Positions 1-11,784 are shown, numbered from the stretch's first letter. The stretch is DNA of 64,000 nt from Dactylonectria macrodidyma (GCA_020744425.1 JAGMUV010000038.1:248001-312000), one strand, 5' to 3'. Translations and numbers: made by a program. Notes: generated by a model not told the origin, from the sequence alone.

Positions 1-91
1 CGTCTCGGCGTTGAGAGAGAATGGCAGGAGGGAAATGCGTTCTTTTGGCAAGATGATGCTATCAGCATAACTTCTGATGATGCTGAAGATG

Positions 92-1831
92 CTAGCCTAA
101 GCAGATAATCACCTCGGCTATTTGTTCCTTAGTTATCTGAGAATCATTCTCCTGGAGCCGTCGCACAAGATCTGCCTTCTTTCCTGATGTCCCCAGACCT
201 CTAGTCTGCAGCCGGCCTTTCAGTTCCTTCACACGCTGACTGTCATAGTTCTTCCTAATCATAAGGTCCTCGTCATCCATAGAAATCATCTCTTCATCGT
301 CAAAGAAAACGTCCACTTCCTCTTCTAATTTAATAGGGATTTGCTCGGCCATTTCCCAGCCTGTAAAGTCAATCTTATCAGCCGGAATATCCTTGATCTT
401 GATGAAGCTATCTTCAAGTCCGTCAGGCCGCACACTTATCCCGCAGTTCAGGAACGCCTTTTTCACCATTTCTGCCTTCGTAATAAGCTTCTGAGTAGCC
501 GTAGCAACTATATGTGTTATCATAATCCTTTTATCACTAACAGACCACTTAAAGCCCGGTTTTTCCTCACGTTCCTTACGCTCTACATACTCATCAGTTG
601 CCTCCTCTAACCACTGCTTAAACGGCTTATTTATCGCCGTATCAAGCGGTTGCACAAGACTTGTACAGCCTCCTGGGATGAGCGCTAAAGTGATGTTCTG
701 TTCTCTGAGTTTTCTCTTGATCAGGTCGGTATTATGGAACGTGGCTGCGTCCATCACTAGGAGCGTGTCTTCATCATCTTCAGATGCCAAGGGCGTAAGT
801 TCTTCTTCAATCCATCGTAAGAGAAGCTCCTCGTTATTATATGCGGTTTTATTGAACTCCACGGTGACGTCAGGATGGTAGAGATCTCGTTCCTTTTCGT
901 GGATTTGACCACCTTCCTCAGTAGGGGTGCCATGGAAAATGAGCTTCGGTTTAAGTCTGTGAATTCCATCTGCAAAAATGTACAACACTAGAGTTGCTTG
1001 CCTCTTATTCCACCCGGAACGGTCACTGTGGCCAGAAACCGTCTTCTCACCGCGTCGCTCCCACGTTGCGCCGTCAAGGAATTCGAAGGGAATTGGGGTC
1101 TCGTCGATGTTGAGTATAAGGCGCCGGCGGAATCGTCTTTTAGGGGAGTTCAGCATGATCGTAAATGCCCGATGTTGTGATCCAACTGAAGAGACGCGTC
1201 TGATGAATCGTAAGAAGTTATTCACAGTATTGATATAATCTTCTGGCCGCTTGGTTGACTGCTTTGTAATTCGACGCTTTACAATGTTGTGACGCCGAAG
1301 AAACCCGCGATACCAGCCCATAGAGAAAGTGAACGGGCTCACGAAGCCGGGATATAATTCTCTGAAAATCTCCCGTGATCTTCGGCGGAACCACGAAGTG
1401 GTGACAACTTTATGCTTCTCTCTACGGGCTCGAAAGTCTGTATACAGCATCCCTTCAAGTCCCGGCCACTTTGGTGCAAAACCCCGGGTTCGATCTGTCA
1501 CAAAAGACTCACTAAAGCGGGCTTTCCAGTCAGAGATCGTCTGGTGCGGTATTTTGAAGTGAAGCTCGGCATCTCTTAAGCTGGGCTCTCGAATCCAGCC
1601 TCTATCATCAATACGATGATGAAGCATCCACATGATAACCTCTTCTTTCTTCTTCTTAGAATAGTTTCTCTGCTTACGCACAATGGGCTTAGAAACCCGG
1701 TGTGTACGTTCCTTCAGAGGCGTTGGCTTTGGGCCGCGCTTTGGGGGCGTGAGAACCTGAGACCAAGTACGAATACGCACATTTGGGTCGATCTCTTGAA
1801 GGGGCGTCATTGTGCGAAAAAACGGCTTCAA
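92..1831 (-). CDS. Pogo-like DDE_1 transposase with C-terminal SAP domain
   Basis: Uninterrupted 579-aa reading frame for a transposase of the pogo/Tigger (DDE_1) group, which cuts and pastes a Tc1/mariner-type element. The N-terminal third is basic and holds a helix-turn-helix-like segment (near PHQTISDWKARF). The catalytic core shows the expected acidic residues in order: NIDETPI, then LLVMDAATFHN, then the family hallmark LVQPLDTAINKPFK, i.e. a DDD-type triad. The last ~45 residues (VKELKGRLQTRGLGTSGKKA) match a SAP DNA-binding motif, found in some fungal transposases but not in classical pogo. The frame has no stops, so the copy may be recent or active. I could not define terminal inverted repeats; the left end may lie outside the window. 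Start chosen at the first ATG; an internal ATG eight codons later is possible. High confidence in family, low in element boundaries. Confidence 0.9.
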   Translation of the reverse strand: MKPFFRTMTPLQEIDPNVRIRTWSQVLTPPKRGPKPTPLKERTHRVSKPIVRKQRNYSKKKKEEVIMWMLHHRIDDRGWIREPSLRDAELHFKIPHQTISDWKARFSESFVTDRTRGFAPKWPGLEGMLYTDFRARREKHKVVTTSWFRRRSREIFRELYPGFVSPFTFSMGWYRGFLRRHNIVKRRITKQSTKRPEDYINTVNNFLRFIRRVSSVGSQHRAFTIMLNSPKRRFRRRLILNIDETPIPFEFLDGATWERRGEKTVSGHSDRSGWNKRQATLVLYIFADGIHRLKPKLIFHGTPTEEGGQIHEKERDLYHPDVTVEFNKTAYNNEELLLRWIEEELTPLASEDDEDTLLVMDAATFHNTDLIKRKLREQNITLALIPGGCTSLVQPLDTAINKPFKQWLEEATDEYVERKEREEKPGFKWSVSDKRIMITHIVATATQKLITKAEMVKKAFLNCGISVRPDGLEDSFIKIKDIPADKIDFTGWEMAEQIPIKLEEEVDVFFDDEEMISMDDEDLMIRKNYDSQRVKELKGRLQTRGLGTSGKKADLVRRLQENDSQITKEQIAEVIICLG

Positions 1832-2212
1832 AATAGCATCAATTGAGGGAGAAAGGTGGAAAAGCAGGGAAATGCGAATTGCGACACCAAGTTTCTGATA
1901 TGTTACCCCTCAGTTGAGGCCGCCGCACTAAACACATAGAGACTAGAACTGCAGTAGTGCTAGGAGCTAACTCTCGTTGTCCCCACTCAAGTGGCCGAGT
2001 TTTCTGAGTTTTTACGGTACCATGCAGTACCCACCTCCCGCTGATACCCACCTGCCGTACACCAAAAACAAATTTTCTCCATACAAAATGCAATTTTTCA
2101 ACCGCATAGGGAAAAATCAGCAAAAATAATATCAATAAGGAATTTCCGGAATTCAATTTAGAATTGAAAGAATTTTAATATTTTCTCGGTCTTTTAACTT
2201 CACGCCCTTGAC
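1832..2212. other. AT-rich upstream region of the transposase
   Basis: No gene seen. The stretch is AT-rich (especially 2080-2185) and probably contains the promoter and right end of the pogo-like element read on the minus strand. I did not find a convincing inverted repeat partner inside the window. Confidence 0.4.
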
Positions 2213-2480
2213 ATGTGGACCTCATCGGAACAGAAGGCAGCATATCAGGCAATCGTGGTCCATTTTGTAGATGCGGAGACGAGAGAAGTCGCTCAAGCGT
2301 TATTGTCACTGCGCGAGTTCAAAGGAAGCCACAAAGGGAAGTTGCAAGCCAAGACTTTCCTAGAGGTTGTCGAAGAGTACGACCTCAGCAATAAGATTGG
2401 CTACTTTACGATGGATAATCACGATACTATGCTTATGGATTTCCTCCATCATCACTTCACGCAGGCTAAAGACAAGGCAG
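2213..2480 (+). pseudogene. hAT transposase fragment
   Basis: The frame starting MWTSSEQKAAYQAIVVHFVD continues through LREFKGSHKG, VVEEYDLSNKIGYFTMDN and NHDTMLMDFL. These are the conserved core blocks of hAT-family transposases (the WTS...HF, GxHxG and KIGYFxxDN blocks). Only about 85-90 residues of a protein usually over 600 aa remain, with neither the BED finger nor the C-terminal dimerisation (hATC) domain. The frame continues to 2602 but loses similarity after about 2480. It is a dead fragment inserted between other transposon debris. Confidence 0.75.
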
Positions 2481-2879
2481 CGAATGCAACTATGCATCTT
2501 GTCGTCAGTCAGGGCAGTATAGAGCTCCCGCACAAGCGCCTGATCCTCCTCACTAAGGGCAGGCAAGTTAAGGTCTCCTGTAAAGGTGGATCAACTATCT
2601 GATCAAACTGTCGCTCTTGAGGCTGTGGCCGTGACCGTGGGTTAATGGTGCCTTGACGTGTATAATGGCCGCGGTGATGGCCCTGTGGCAGTAATGAAGG
2701 AGTGGTAGGGAACGATTCCTGTGGTATAGGCGTGCTTAACACAACAAGAGCCGTTGGAAGAGTGCCTTGAGGAATTGGCGTTTGAGGAATCGGCGTGCCC
2801 AGAACTACTGTTGGCAGGCTAAGGGTAGGAGGGACAGGGGAAGGTCCCTCTACCGCGCTTGGGGCAGATGGCCCCAGCA
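2481..2879. other. Unassigned stretch, proline-rich on the minus strand
   Basis: No intact gene. Read on the minus strand, two overlapping frames contain repeated TPIPQ-type peptides and a segment LPALSEEDQALVRELYTALT, joined only by a frameshift. This looks like decayed coding sequence of unknown family, possibly linked to the LINE relic at 2880-3120. Confidence 0.3.
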
Positions 2880-3125
2880 GAGGTCTAGGCAGTCAGTCCC
2901 GGGAGTACTTTTCCCTTGATCTTATAGGAGCTTTCTGAGGCCGAGGGCCATCGTCTTCGATGTCGTTCGGCAGGGGAGGAAAGAACTTGGACAGAAGCTC
3001 TTCAGCTTGTTCCCGGTGATTAGTCGTGGCTAACCCATCCGTCCTGACCAGCTGCGGAACTTTGCCGAATCAACAGGAAATTCATTATGAGCTGAGATGT
3101 TATCAAGGTTACTTACCCTTAGTCA
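2880..3125 (-). pseudogene. Tad-like LINE reverse transcriptase remnant
   Basis: The minus strand reads TNHREQAEELLSKFFPPLP followed by a PRPQKAP-type segment. This matches the block just upstream of the reverse-transcriptase domain in fungal Tad-type LINE ORF2 proteins (AEELL..FFPPLP). Only ~60 residues survive. The remnant abuts the 3' end of the NACHT-WD40 gene. Confidence 0.6.
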
Positions 3126-3128
3126 ATG

Positions 3129-6100
3129 CTAAATTGCTGAGAATTGCATCACTAAAACACGACCTGAACGACAGCCTATAGCGATCGTAGACCCCGACAC
3201 AGCTGCTTTTAAAGCTCGATACTCTAGAGGCAGCCAAAGCAGTCTCTTCCGATCTTTCACAATCCATATACCGTCAGTGCTTACACCATAGCCGTAATGG
3301 CTACAGTCTAGCAAGGAAGCCGCGGTCAGTTGTGCAGCATTGGCAGAGGATAGATCTAGGCTCAGAACTCCGATATCCGTAAACAGCCGGGAATCGGTAA
3401 TTGGATCGAACGAAAGGTGAGTAATGACTCTACCGACATCAAGCGTCTGTAGGCATGCATCCGACCTAGCACCCCATATCTTGATAGTCTGATCGTCCGA
3501 GCTTGAAGCAAGTCGCTGGCCATCCGCCGAGAAGACGACCAAGGTTACTGAGTTCTCGTGGCCCTTAAGCGTTTGTAGATTTGCGCTCGAACTAGCATCC
3601 CAGATCTTGATGGTCTGATCCTCTGAGCTCGATGCGAGCTCCTGGCCATCTGCTGAGAAGACGACCGAGGTTACTGAGCCATCGTGGCCCTTGAGCGTCT
3701 GTAGACATTCTCCAGAACTGGCATCCCAGATCTTGATAGTCTTATCATACGAGCTTGATGCGAGCCACCGGCCATCCGCCGAGAAGATGACCGATGTTAC
3801 CCAGTCATCATGGCCCTTAAGCGTCTGTAGACACACGCCCGAACCAGCATCCCAGATCTTAATATTCCGATCATCTGAGCTTGATACGAGGCGCTGGTTA
3901 TCTGCCGAGAAGACGACCGAGTTTACCCAGTCATCATGGCCCTCAAGTATCCGTAGGCACACGCCCGAGCCGGCATCCCAGATCTTGATAGTCTTGTCGC
4001 GCGAGCTCGATGCGAGCTGCTGGCTATCCGCCGAGAAGACAACTGATGTTACTGGGTCATCGTGGCCCTTGAGTGTCTGTAGGCACGCGCCGGAACTAGC
4101 ATCCCAGATCTTGATAGTCTTATCACGTGAGCTCGATGCGAGCCGCCGGCCACCCGCCGAGAATACAACCAAGGTTATCGAGTCATCGTGACAATCAAGC
4201 GTCCGGACACAAGAATTCCAGTCTTCCTCCATAATCGGCTTCGATATGATCCAATCCGGCTCTTCCTCCATGAAGGTCTGTCTAACTATGCAGCGGGTGG
4301 GACTAAACACAAGTGCTGATGCGTAAACCTGCAACGGAGCAATCTCGATCGCCTGCTGGTGAGAAAGAATAAACTGGCGCCCGTCTTGAAGTAGTTCTGT
4401 CAGTTGTCGGAATTTCGTATTTCTCTATGAAAATGTCAGGCCGTCTCTGCAATATATGGATGAAATCACGAGAACTCACGACCAAGGCCTCGAGCTTCCG
4501 CATTGCTAGTACTCCCTCCTGCATACTGCGCATTAAACCGACAGCCTCCAGCCAATACAGATACTTCCTTTTGAGGAAGGCGTGAACGACGCTGCCGTCC
4601 TGTAGGTCTCTCATCCTTTCCACGGGATCAGAGTCACCGAGATGGTCAACCCAGTAAACACAAGAATATCGGGTTGAAGCCAAGGGGTCAGGGTTGGGCG
4701 GCGAGACCTGGTCGATGGGGAATCCTGGGATGCGGAGGCTGTAAATGTCGCGTCGGAGCGTCCCTGACAGAGCCTCTAGCGACCTAGAGAAGACGGCGCG
4801 GTGCTGATGCGCGATGCCGAATGGCAGGATTTGATCGAGTGCCTTGTTGAGCAGGAAATCCTTCGCCGATTGATGCACAAAGTAAATGACTCCATGTCGA
4901 AGTGTCAGGAAGGGGCTGCAGGATTCGATGATTTCTTCTAAATCGTCGTCATCGAAGTCCTCGGGCGACTCAATAAGAACCCTCAGTTCCTTCAAGTCGA
5001 TAGGGCGGTATACGACCGAAGCAATAGCTAGGATCTGTTTGCAAAGGGCTGCATTATCCGAACCACAGATGCATTCCATCATTTTCTTGTAGAGAGAATC
5101 CAGCCCTGGTGGGAACGACTTCAACTTGGCGAGCGTGTGCTGTTTCTGGACCTTAGAATCCGCGAGCTCTTGGCAGGCCAAGGCTACCCAGAGAAAAGTG
5201 CCGTTCGCATTAGAAATCAAGTGGTGTTGGACAGCATCCCGTGTTTCGTCGTCGTATTTCTTGTCAAGTGCCAATTGATCCACCTTATACCGAATGTACG
5301 TGTGGACAGCACTAGAGACTGAGTCCTCGTTTGACTCGAGTATTATCCTCGTGTACTGTATCGTTTTGTCCAGCTTCCTCTCCTCGGCGTCCGGCCAGTT
5401 ACGACTAGATACAATCCACTTAACGCGGGATGAGGATGACTTAGCAATAAAGTCGAGAAGCTGTAATCGATCTATGTCGCACTCATCGAGGGCATCAATG
5501 ATTATGATATCGTCTTCCAAGCTCGATTCATTCAGTATGGTCGTAAGTATCCCCGATAGGGCTAGCCAAGCATTCCCGTCGTTGAACAACTCCTTGCCCG
5601 CGTCATCGTACTTATCCCGAACATACCAGATGAGCGGCGGGTACTGGTGGGCAAGGTTATAGATCAAGCCTCGCAGCACGGCCGTCGCACTATTTCGTCG
5701 GGCGTCAGTGGCCTGGCAGAAGAAGTAGGATAGTCGATTCGCGGACTCTTTCTCTAGCTCGTCGATGATGCCACACAGGAGCATGGTTTTGCCCTTGCCA
5801 GGGTCGCCCTTGATCCAGAGCAGCCGGCTTTGCGGATCGTCACGCCATTGCCGGAAGTCAGCGTGGTCGAGGACCCAGCGGTACGAGTCCTTGAGTAAGC
5901 CGCCCTTTATGTCCTGGATGCGCTGCTTGTCGTCGCGGGGGTTAGTCAGGTGTAGATCCTTCAGGCATTGCTTGTCGTCTTCTTGGTGCTTCTCCTGCAG
6001 TAGCCTGATCTGGTCCTGACGACGACGGATGATGAACATGGCCGAACTCCTGGAGACGGTAGCCTCTTTGTGGGATTGCGGGAAGGTTCGAGCAGCTGAA

Positions 6101-6159
6101 ATGGCTCTAGGCAAAATGGCCTTGGTTGTGCGGAGAAATGGTCGGCACGGGTTTCCCAT
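3129..6159 (-). CDS. NACHT-WD40 STAND/NLR protein
   Basis: Two adjacent minus-strand frames join across one intron at 4425-4479 (donor GTGAGT, acceptor TTCATAG, phase 0), giving a protein of about 991 aa. Exon 1 (6159-4480) carries the NACHT NTPase: Walker A GDPGKGKT near residues 118-125 and Walker B IIIIDALDECD near 218-228. The linker across the splice (QFILSHQQAIEIAPLQVY) is the typical region just before the propeller. Exon 2 (4424-3129) holds six near-identical 42-residue WD40 repeats and a degenerate C-terminal tail. Fungal proteins of this type (HET-E/HNWD class) sense non-self ligands through the propeller and oligomerise by NACHT to trigger cell death or incompatibility. No effector domain is recognisable in the ~95 residues before NACHT, so the N terminus may be truncated or have an unseen upstream exon. 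Confidence 0.9.
3453..4211 (-). repeat. Six tandem WD40-coding units (126 bp each)
   Basis: Six 42-codon units carry the pattern GHDDxVTSVVFSADxxxLASSSxDxTIKIWDAxSGxCLQTLK. Units differ at only a few codons, mainly the residues right after GHD and around the SSS-D turn. Such internal homogenisation is typical of fungal NLR recognition domains that evolve by unequal exchange. Confidence 0.9.
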
Positions 6160-6559
6160 GGAATGTCATGGAATACTGGGGTGCTAGGTGCTGGCCCGTC
6201 CGCTGGCGCCTTCGCTGGATCCAGCCTGCTCTGTGTTGAATATACCATGCCCCACCACCCTTTCGCTAACACCACCCTTTCGCTAACCAAAAAAATGGCC
6301 TTCCCATACAAAACTCACCAAGTTCACTTACATAGATTTCAGTCATTCTTGAACCTATTCGCAAGCCGTCGCCTTCAACGTATAAGGAAATGGCTAGAGT
6401 TTAATTTTTTAAGGCCAGCTGGTAAAATGGGACCGGTGGTCCGTGGTCACCCTGCACTTCAAAATTTGCAATCCAGCGCCCGAATCCCTCCTGCCTACTG
6501 ATGATTCCTCCTCTTGCTAGTCCTCTACAATTCACCTAAAATGGCTTCAAAACGGCCTC
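6160..6559. other. Upstream of the NLR, no clear gene
   Basis: No convincing gene. A minus-strand frame (5961-6311) contains the peptide QSRLDPAKA. It resembles the QSRLDPGKARKAM segment in the N-terminal helical domain of the NB-ARC protein at 30459-33567, so a decayed NLR N-terminal domain may lie here. This is inference from one short match. Confidence 0.3.
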
Positions 6560-7500
6560 GGAGTGTTTATACGGAGGATAAAATGGCTGATGCCATACTT
6601 GATATCACATAAAACGGCTTATCGCAACACCATGCCGCCCAGAAACACGGCATAAGCCCGTATAAAGTTGACCTTGTCAACAGGTGCAGAATCAGTCAGA
6701 GAAGCCAGTTTTTCAAGCTCTTTCCGATATGCCGCCTTCAAAGCATTAAAAGCACCGTTATCCAACGGCTGGAGACCATGAGAACAAAGGGCAGGGAGGT
6801 AGCAACACTAGACGTTGTTTAAAAAGCACGTTACAATCCATTTGTCAGGTTTCAATCAACATTGATTCTTTCGCATATAAACAAAAAAGCGCACCGTTCC
6901 ATGACTTCCATGTCATCCAGAATAATAAACCTGGCATCAGATTCGTCGGCAGGCTGGGTCTGAGGCGAATAGACCCTCTCAAGCCACTCGATAGCAATGT
7001 GGTTGTCTGACCATCCATTAGGCGAAATTATATAATTCCAATTAGCTATTTTCGGGGATTCGTCCAAAAACCACTGTTGTTGAAGTTCCCTGCCCTTAAA
7101 AATTATGCCAGGCGTCAAGGCACGGCCGTCTGCAGCGATAGCCTCAATAAATGAAGTCTAGGTACGAGACTGGGGGCCCTTGAGTAGCGCCTTTCGTTTT
7201 GGATCTGAACTCCCAACCACCAGACTATCCAGACCTGGAAAACAAGTTTGATTAGCTAGTTCTATGAACAAAAAGTTAGACACTTGCCAAAACCAGTCAT
7301 AATACCGCCCTCATCAACGTTCACAGTGTTTTCCGGCTTAATCCAATCGTACTCGTCTTCCCTGATATCAAAGTACCAATGGTCCGCTTTCGGGGTGAAT
7401 TAATTGATTCTGTTGGCCTCCTGGCGTCTCTCAGGGTTTGGCTTGAGCTCCAGATGTCGTTTGATGAATTTAGCTAACCAGTTGCCTCCCAATTCCTGCT
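6560..7500 (-). pseudogene. Degenerate pogo/Tigger transposase (second element)
   Basis: Several minus-strand blocks in different frames spell a DDE_1 transposase in order: FIKRHLELKPNPERRQ (about 7475-7430), DEGGIMTGFG (about 7305), DSLVVGSSDPKRKALLKGPQ, LTPGIIFKGRELQQQWF (about 7118-7060), then GLQPLDNGAFNALKAAYRKEL (about 6770-6700) with the third catalytic Asp. Stops and frameshifts separate them, so it is dead. A short intron appears to lie between the FG and LDSL blocks, with a GC rather than GT donor (GGCAAGTG). Unlike the transposase at 92-1831 it lacks a visible SAP domain and comes from another subfamily. Confidence 0.8.
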
Positions 7501-7837
7501 TCTTGTTTTGTTGTTTCAGGAGAGCCACGACGCAGGCACGGATCTGACTGTGAACCCGAAGACGAGATCCGCAAAGTAAGAGATAACATTAGGCCGGTGA
7601 AGGGTGTGCTACTGAGCACCCGGAATTTCCCTACGAAAGCAAGGTGAACAGGAGCGGAAGAGGGAATGTCGTGGGGGCTAGACATACACGCTCCCTGGCT
7701 GCGTATGGCCAGGAGAGATAATTATACAGCTATGTGAACAACTTGTACTATGCACAATATACCCTTATCTACACTCCCAAGTGTGAGAAACAACTGGCAC
7801 CTAGCAAACACGCACGTACTTTTTCCCAATCCTCATA
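7501..7837. other. No gene recognised
   Basis: The stretch holds the putative N-terminal end of the dead pogo element and the 3' flank of the chromodomain gene. No conserved reading frame is seen. Confidence 0.35.
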
Positions 7838-10800
7838 TCATTCTAGATCAAGTGGCATGAAGAAGCGCTTGAAAGTGACATGCCATGGCAAAACCGAAAT
7901 GTGTTCAAAGCCTCGGCCCTCCATCACCTGGTCTTGATACCAAACTTGCGTCGGCCGGAAAGTGTACTCCATACGATGCTCGACATCAGCTCGCACTTTC
8001 TGGTAAGAATCGATTGTGCACTGATACAGTCGATTGAAGCATTTCGTCGACCCTAGCCTCATGTTGGCGCGGGGTGGATGGAAGATGGTCACCATCTGTC
8101 CATGATCATGCCCCGCATCGTCAGGCTCATCAATGTCCATTGGATCGACTGACGGTGCGGGGGGCTTGGCGCTGCAGGCGCACTACCTGGTTTGAGTTTT
8201 TTCCAGCCTCTCTGGAGCAGAGCAGTTTCCGGAGCAGGCAGCCATATCCTGGAGTCATCAACAAACTTCTGTAAAGTGAATAGTGTTTCTTCAAGCGGGT
8301 CGGCGTTTGGATCAATTGACGAGCCGTCGAACCCCGCAATCCAGACAGTCTCCAACGGTTGGTTCGGGTTTTTGGTGGCATTCTGATGGTGGAAGAAGCG
8401 AATCATTTCGCGTTGCGCCTCGATGAGATCGTCCTCGTACACGTCGCCATCGCTGAACTTTTGGTTAGGCGTTGGATCCCATATTAACAACTCAGACGCA
8501 ATCCAAGGCTTCGAATGGAGATTCTTTGGTCGGTGCATGACAATCCAAGGGCGGCGAGTGGGCATTTCGCCAGGGGGATAGAGCTTGATATCCCACGGCC
8601 CTTCAATCGTGTAGAACAATGCAGTCATGGTATTGCGCTTTGCGAAGGTGAATTTCTCGAAAGGGTTGAGCCACTTGAAGCATTTCAAGTAAGTCGCGAA
8701 TAGAGACTGGTAATCTCCAAAATGAAAGGCCATGTTACTGTCCCAATAAGAGACCGGGAACTTGAAGATTTCGAGTTCGCAAAATTTAGCATTGCTAATC
8801 ATTGACTCGAGGGCATTTATGATTGCTCTTGACTGGGATTTAAGCGTCATGCGTGATTGGTCGAGAACAAGTTGCGTAGTCTTCCCGTGGACGCCTTCTC
8901 GATCATGGTTTGAACGCATCTCATCCGGATTGTTCGTTGTTGATGGCAGAAACCTGGGGCGCAAAATACGCCGAGAAAGCCTCGCTGATTCTTCTTCACT
9001 GCCAAGGACAGTAAACTTCCGGAACTGATCCATGTTCATTGAAGACCACCAGCCAAACCAGTTAACCAAGCTTTGCTCATCATTGCCATCAATAGATTCG
9101 GGAGCAAAAATCAATGGGCTTGGCTCCATGGGCTCATTGATCAGTTTCCCCACGAATCTCCATGTCTGGAACATAGCATCAATTTCCTGGGGGTGCTGAG
9201 CTGCCCCTCGTATGTGTATATCACCTTCAGATGAGGGGTTTGACGGTCTCCCCTTGGCACTATCGACGGCCAGCTCATACAACCACTCGTCGAACTTAGC
9301 ACACACCACAAGTCGAGCTCGCCTGTACCGGTCAGCGTTGCCTTTCATATTGAGATTCCAGAGCCATCTGAAGAGCACTAAAGCTTGTCGTGGCTGAGAA
9401 ACGAGGAAGCTAGGCGACACTAAGATAGCTGTTCCAAATTCCAAGGCTGGTTGGAGACGGATAGCGCCTAGCTCAGCAAATGAGTTTGACTCGTGAGGTA
9501 CGAGTGTTGGAGTTCTCAAAGACTTTGTGAACACCCAGAATGCGAACCTATCTGGCTTACAACCGAGGATCTCGTTAATGCGAGGAAACTTTCGGATGGA
9601 ACGAGCTGCGTCTTCGTCTATGATGACAATCCCTGCCTCGAGGGTCATAAAGTATTGCCAGTGACCGGGAAAATGGCTGGTGTGGATTTGGCAATCGGCG
9701 TTGCAGATTCGAAGCCACCGGGCCAGGAGCATGGTATCGGCAGTGGCGGATCGTGGAAATGCGAGGAAGAAGGGGTGTCTGGTGGTGTTTTGCACTCTTT
9801 TGGGCAGAAGTTGGGTATAATCAATCCCAAAAACACGTTGAAAGAGGGCGCGCGGCATACCTGGAGGCAGATCTTCATTGCCATGATCCAGTGGCAATGG
9901 AATAGGGGCAAGGGAAGAAGCTTCCAAGAACCCGGTGGCCTCAAAAATGATGAACTTCAGTAGAGTTTTATCATGAGATTGGGTTGGCACAGGTTGATTT
10001 AACACTGATTGGGTTGGAAATTGCCATGTCTCACATTGTGATGGATGCAGTAGGATGCAAAGCTCTCCTAGGTGACAAAGAGCACCGAACGATCCAAACT
10101 TCAGCCGTTCAGAGGTCGATGTGAGGCTAGCAAGGTCGCCACAACTAGTCACGATGCCCCTAAAAAGGGGTTTTGACGAAGTCTGGCTCCAAAAGTCTTG
10201 TGCTATGCAGGTATGTGTAAAGACTAACGGTTCAGTGCCTGCGAGCATAGATAGCCACGGGTGCATGCTTCCTCTCGACTGTCCTTCGAAGGTGAGCGAA
10301 ATGGAACCTGTAGCTTTAGGACCGAACCTCGCGTCTCTGGTAATAGTATGAATTCTGGAGCAAAGGCCGTCTTGGACAGGCGGTAATTTGGTCATCAGAG
10401 ACGATGGGGGAGGCAGGTTCAAGATCGCTGTAGGCCCCTCGCCATCTTCTTGCTTTGGTTGAACAGTTTCTTGTTCAGGAGACGCAGTCAAAGGTTCGAT
10501 AAAAAGACTCGATTCAGAGCCTGGGTCCATCTGTGGTGGGACCTCTGGACCGTCTTCCCAACGTACCGACTTCTTCTTTTTCTTGCCGACGGTTAAAGAA
10601 CCCTTCCTTGGCTCATCCGGTGTGTGATCCTTGGATTTAGGTTGGTGTAGAGTATCCCCAGTCTGCTTTTCGTCCCGAGTGATGCTTGCGACAAGATCAC
10701 GTCCAGATTTGACGTTCTGAGCGACTCGATTCCTCTCTGCTGGATCGAGATTGAAGACGAGAGATGGTAGCTTTGGGGGTTCGGTGATTCCTTCCTTGTC

Positions 10801-11784
10801 GCGGAGTCCTTTCTCAATATGTCTTTGAAGGTGATGCTTTAAGATCTTAGGCGCCTTGGTCGGATCAGAGGCAACATCTAATAGAAGAGGTCTTGCCTTT
10901 CTCGTTGTGCCACCAACGAAAACATTGCTGCTGCTTTTTGATGCCCCGCGAGAAACGGGCGGGAGAGAGTTTGGTCCCGAATTATGCTCCTTTGAAGGTT
11001 CCTTTTGCTTGCGAGGGCCTAGTTTGGACATAAGTGTTGTTTTTGACGCCGGCTTGGGCAGTGCTTCACGGACACCTGCAGCACTGCTAGAGCGGCGCTT
11101 GGTAACTTCCGTGCCAGAAACCCCATGCGCGGGCGGATTGGGTCGGGGTTCTTTGGGCATTTGATCTTCAGAGGTTTCATGTTGATGCCGGGGAACGTTC
11201 TGCGAAGGCCCACGCTGGTTAGGTGGTTGATTATTGTTGCTTCGTGAGGCGTTGATACTTTCTTCCTCAATGCCTTGGGCTTTGGGGTGCTTTTCGAGGT
11301 CTTCTAGGTAATCTTCTAGAGACTTCTCATATAAGGACACCTCGAGGCCTCGCTCTGCCCGCTTGAGATTGCGTTCATTGTGGCGAGCGATCTTGCCGTG
11401 CAGCCTAGCAATGACTGCGTTGTACCAAGCGTTGATACTATCATTTGACTTATTCCGATGGCCCTCATTCTTCTTGCTCTCTTCCCAATCTGCTAACATG
11501 GTGTCGCCGAGGTTCTCCTTTGGCTCCCAGGAAGCGTCGTACAGAGGGTAACCTTGCCAATCGATGAGATATTTGGTCGTTCCGGTTGCGTCTACCCCTT
11601 CTGCAAGAATGTCGTTGACAAGCCATTCCTGGTCGGAATCAGGCTCCTCCTCAATCGTTGAAGTGATGGAATCAGTCTCAAGTTCTTCATCCACATCCAT
11701 GGACGTAGAAGATGAATGGCTCATCGTGTCTAATGGCGGTGCGAAGCCACGCGCCCAAGGGTTATCTGTCTTTGGCAATGGCAA
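7838..11784 (-). CDS. Large chromodomain protein, interrupted by an apparent 1-bp frameshift
   Basis: A 1,231-codon frame (11784-8089) encodes an N-terminal chromodomain at about residues 53-106 (EWLVNDILAEGVDATGTTKY, then WQGYPLYDASWEPKENL), with the aromatic and acidic residues expected of a methyl-lysine reader. A long disordered, basic and serine-rich middle (about 120-480) follows, then a ~700-residue conserved-looking C-terminal region of unknown function. The frame ends abruptly after KPGSAPAAPSPP. An adjacent frame picks up directly with APSVDPMDIDEPDD and continues for about 100 more codons to 7838. One extra C in the six-base run at 8159-8164 would join the two. Either this allele is frameshifted or the base was miscalled. 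Alternative starts are ATGs near 11724. The protein probably acts at heterochromatin. Confidence 0.8.

Noticed and set aside
3691..4191. Plus-strand repetitive frame over the WD40 region
   Set aside because: Shadow of the WD40-coding repeats.
4303..4480. Frameshift between the NACHT and WD40 frames
   Set aside because: A 55-nt GT-AG intron (4425-4479) in phase 0 joins them into a normal linker sequence, so no lesion is needed.
9493..9963. Plus-strand 156-codon frame
   Set aside because: Antisense of the chromodomain gene with no recognisable domain.
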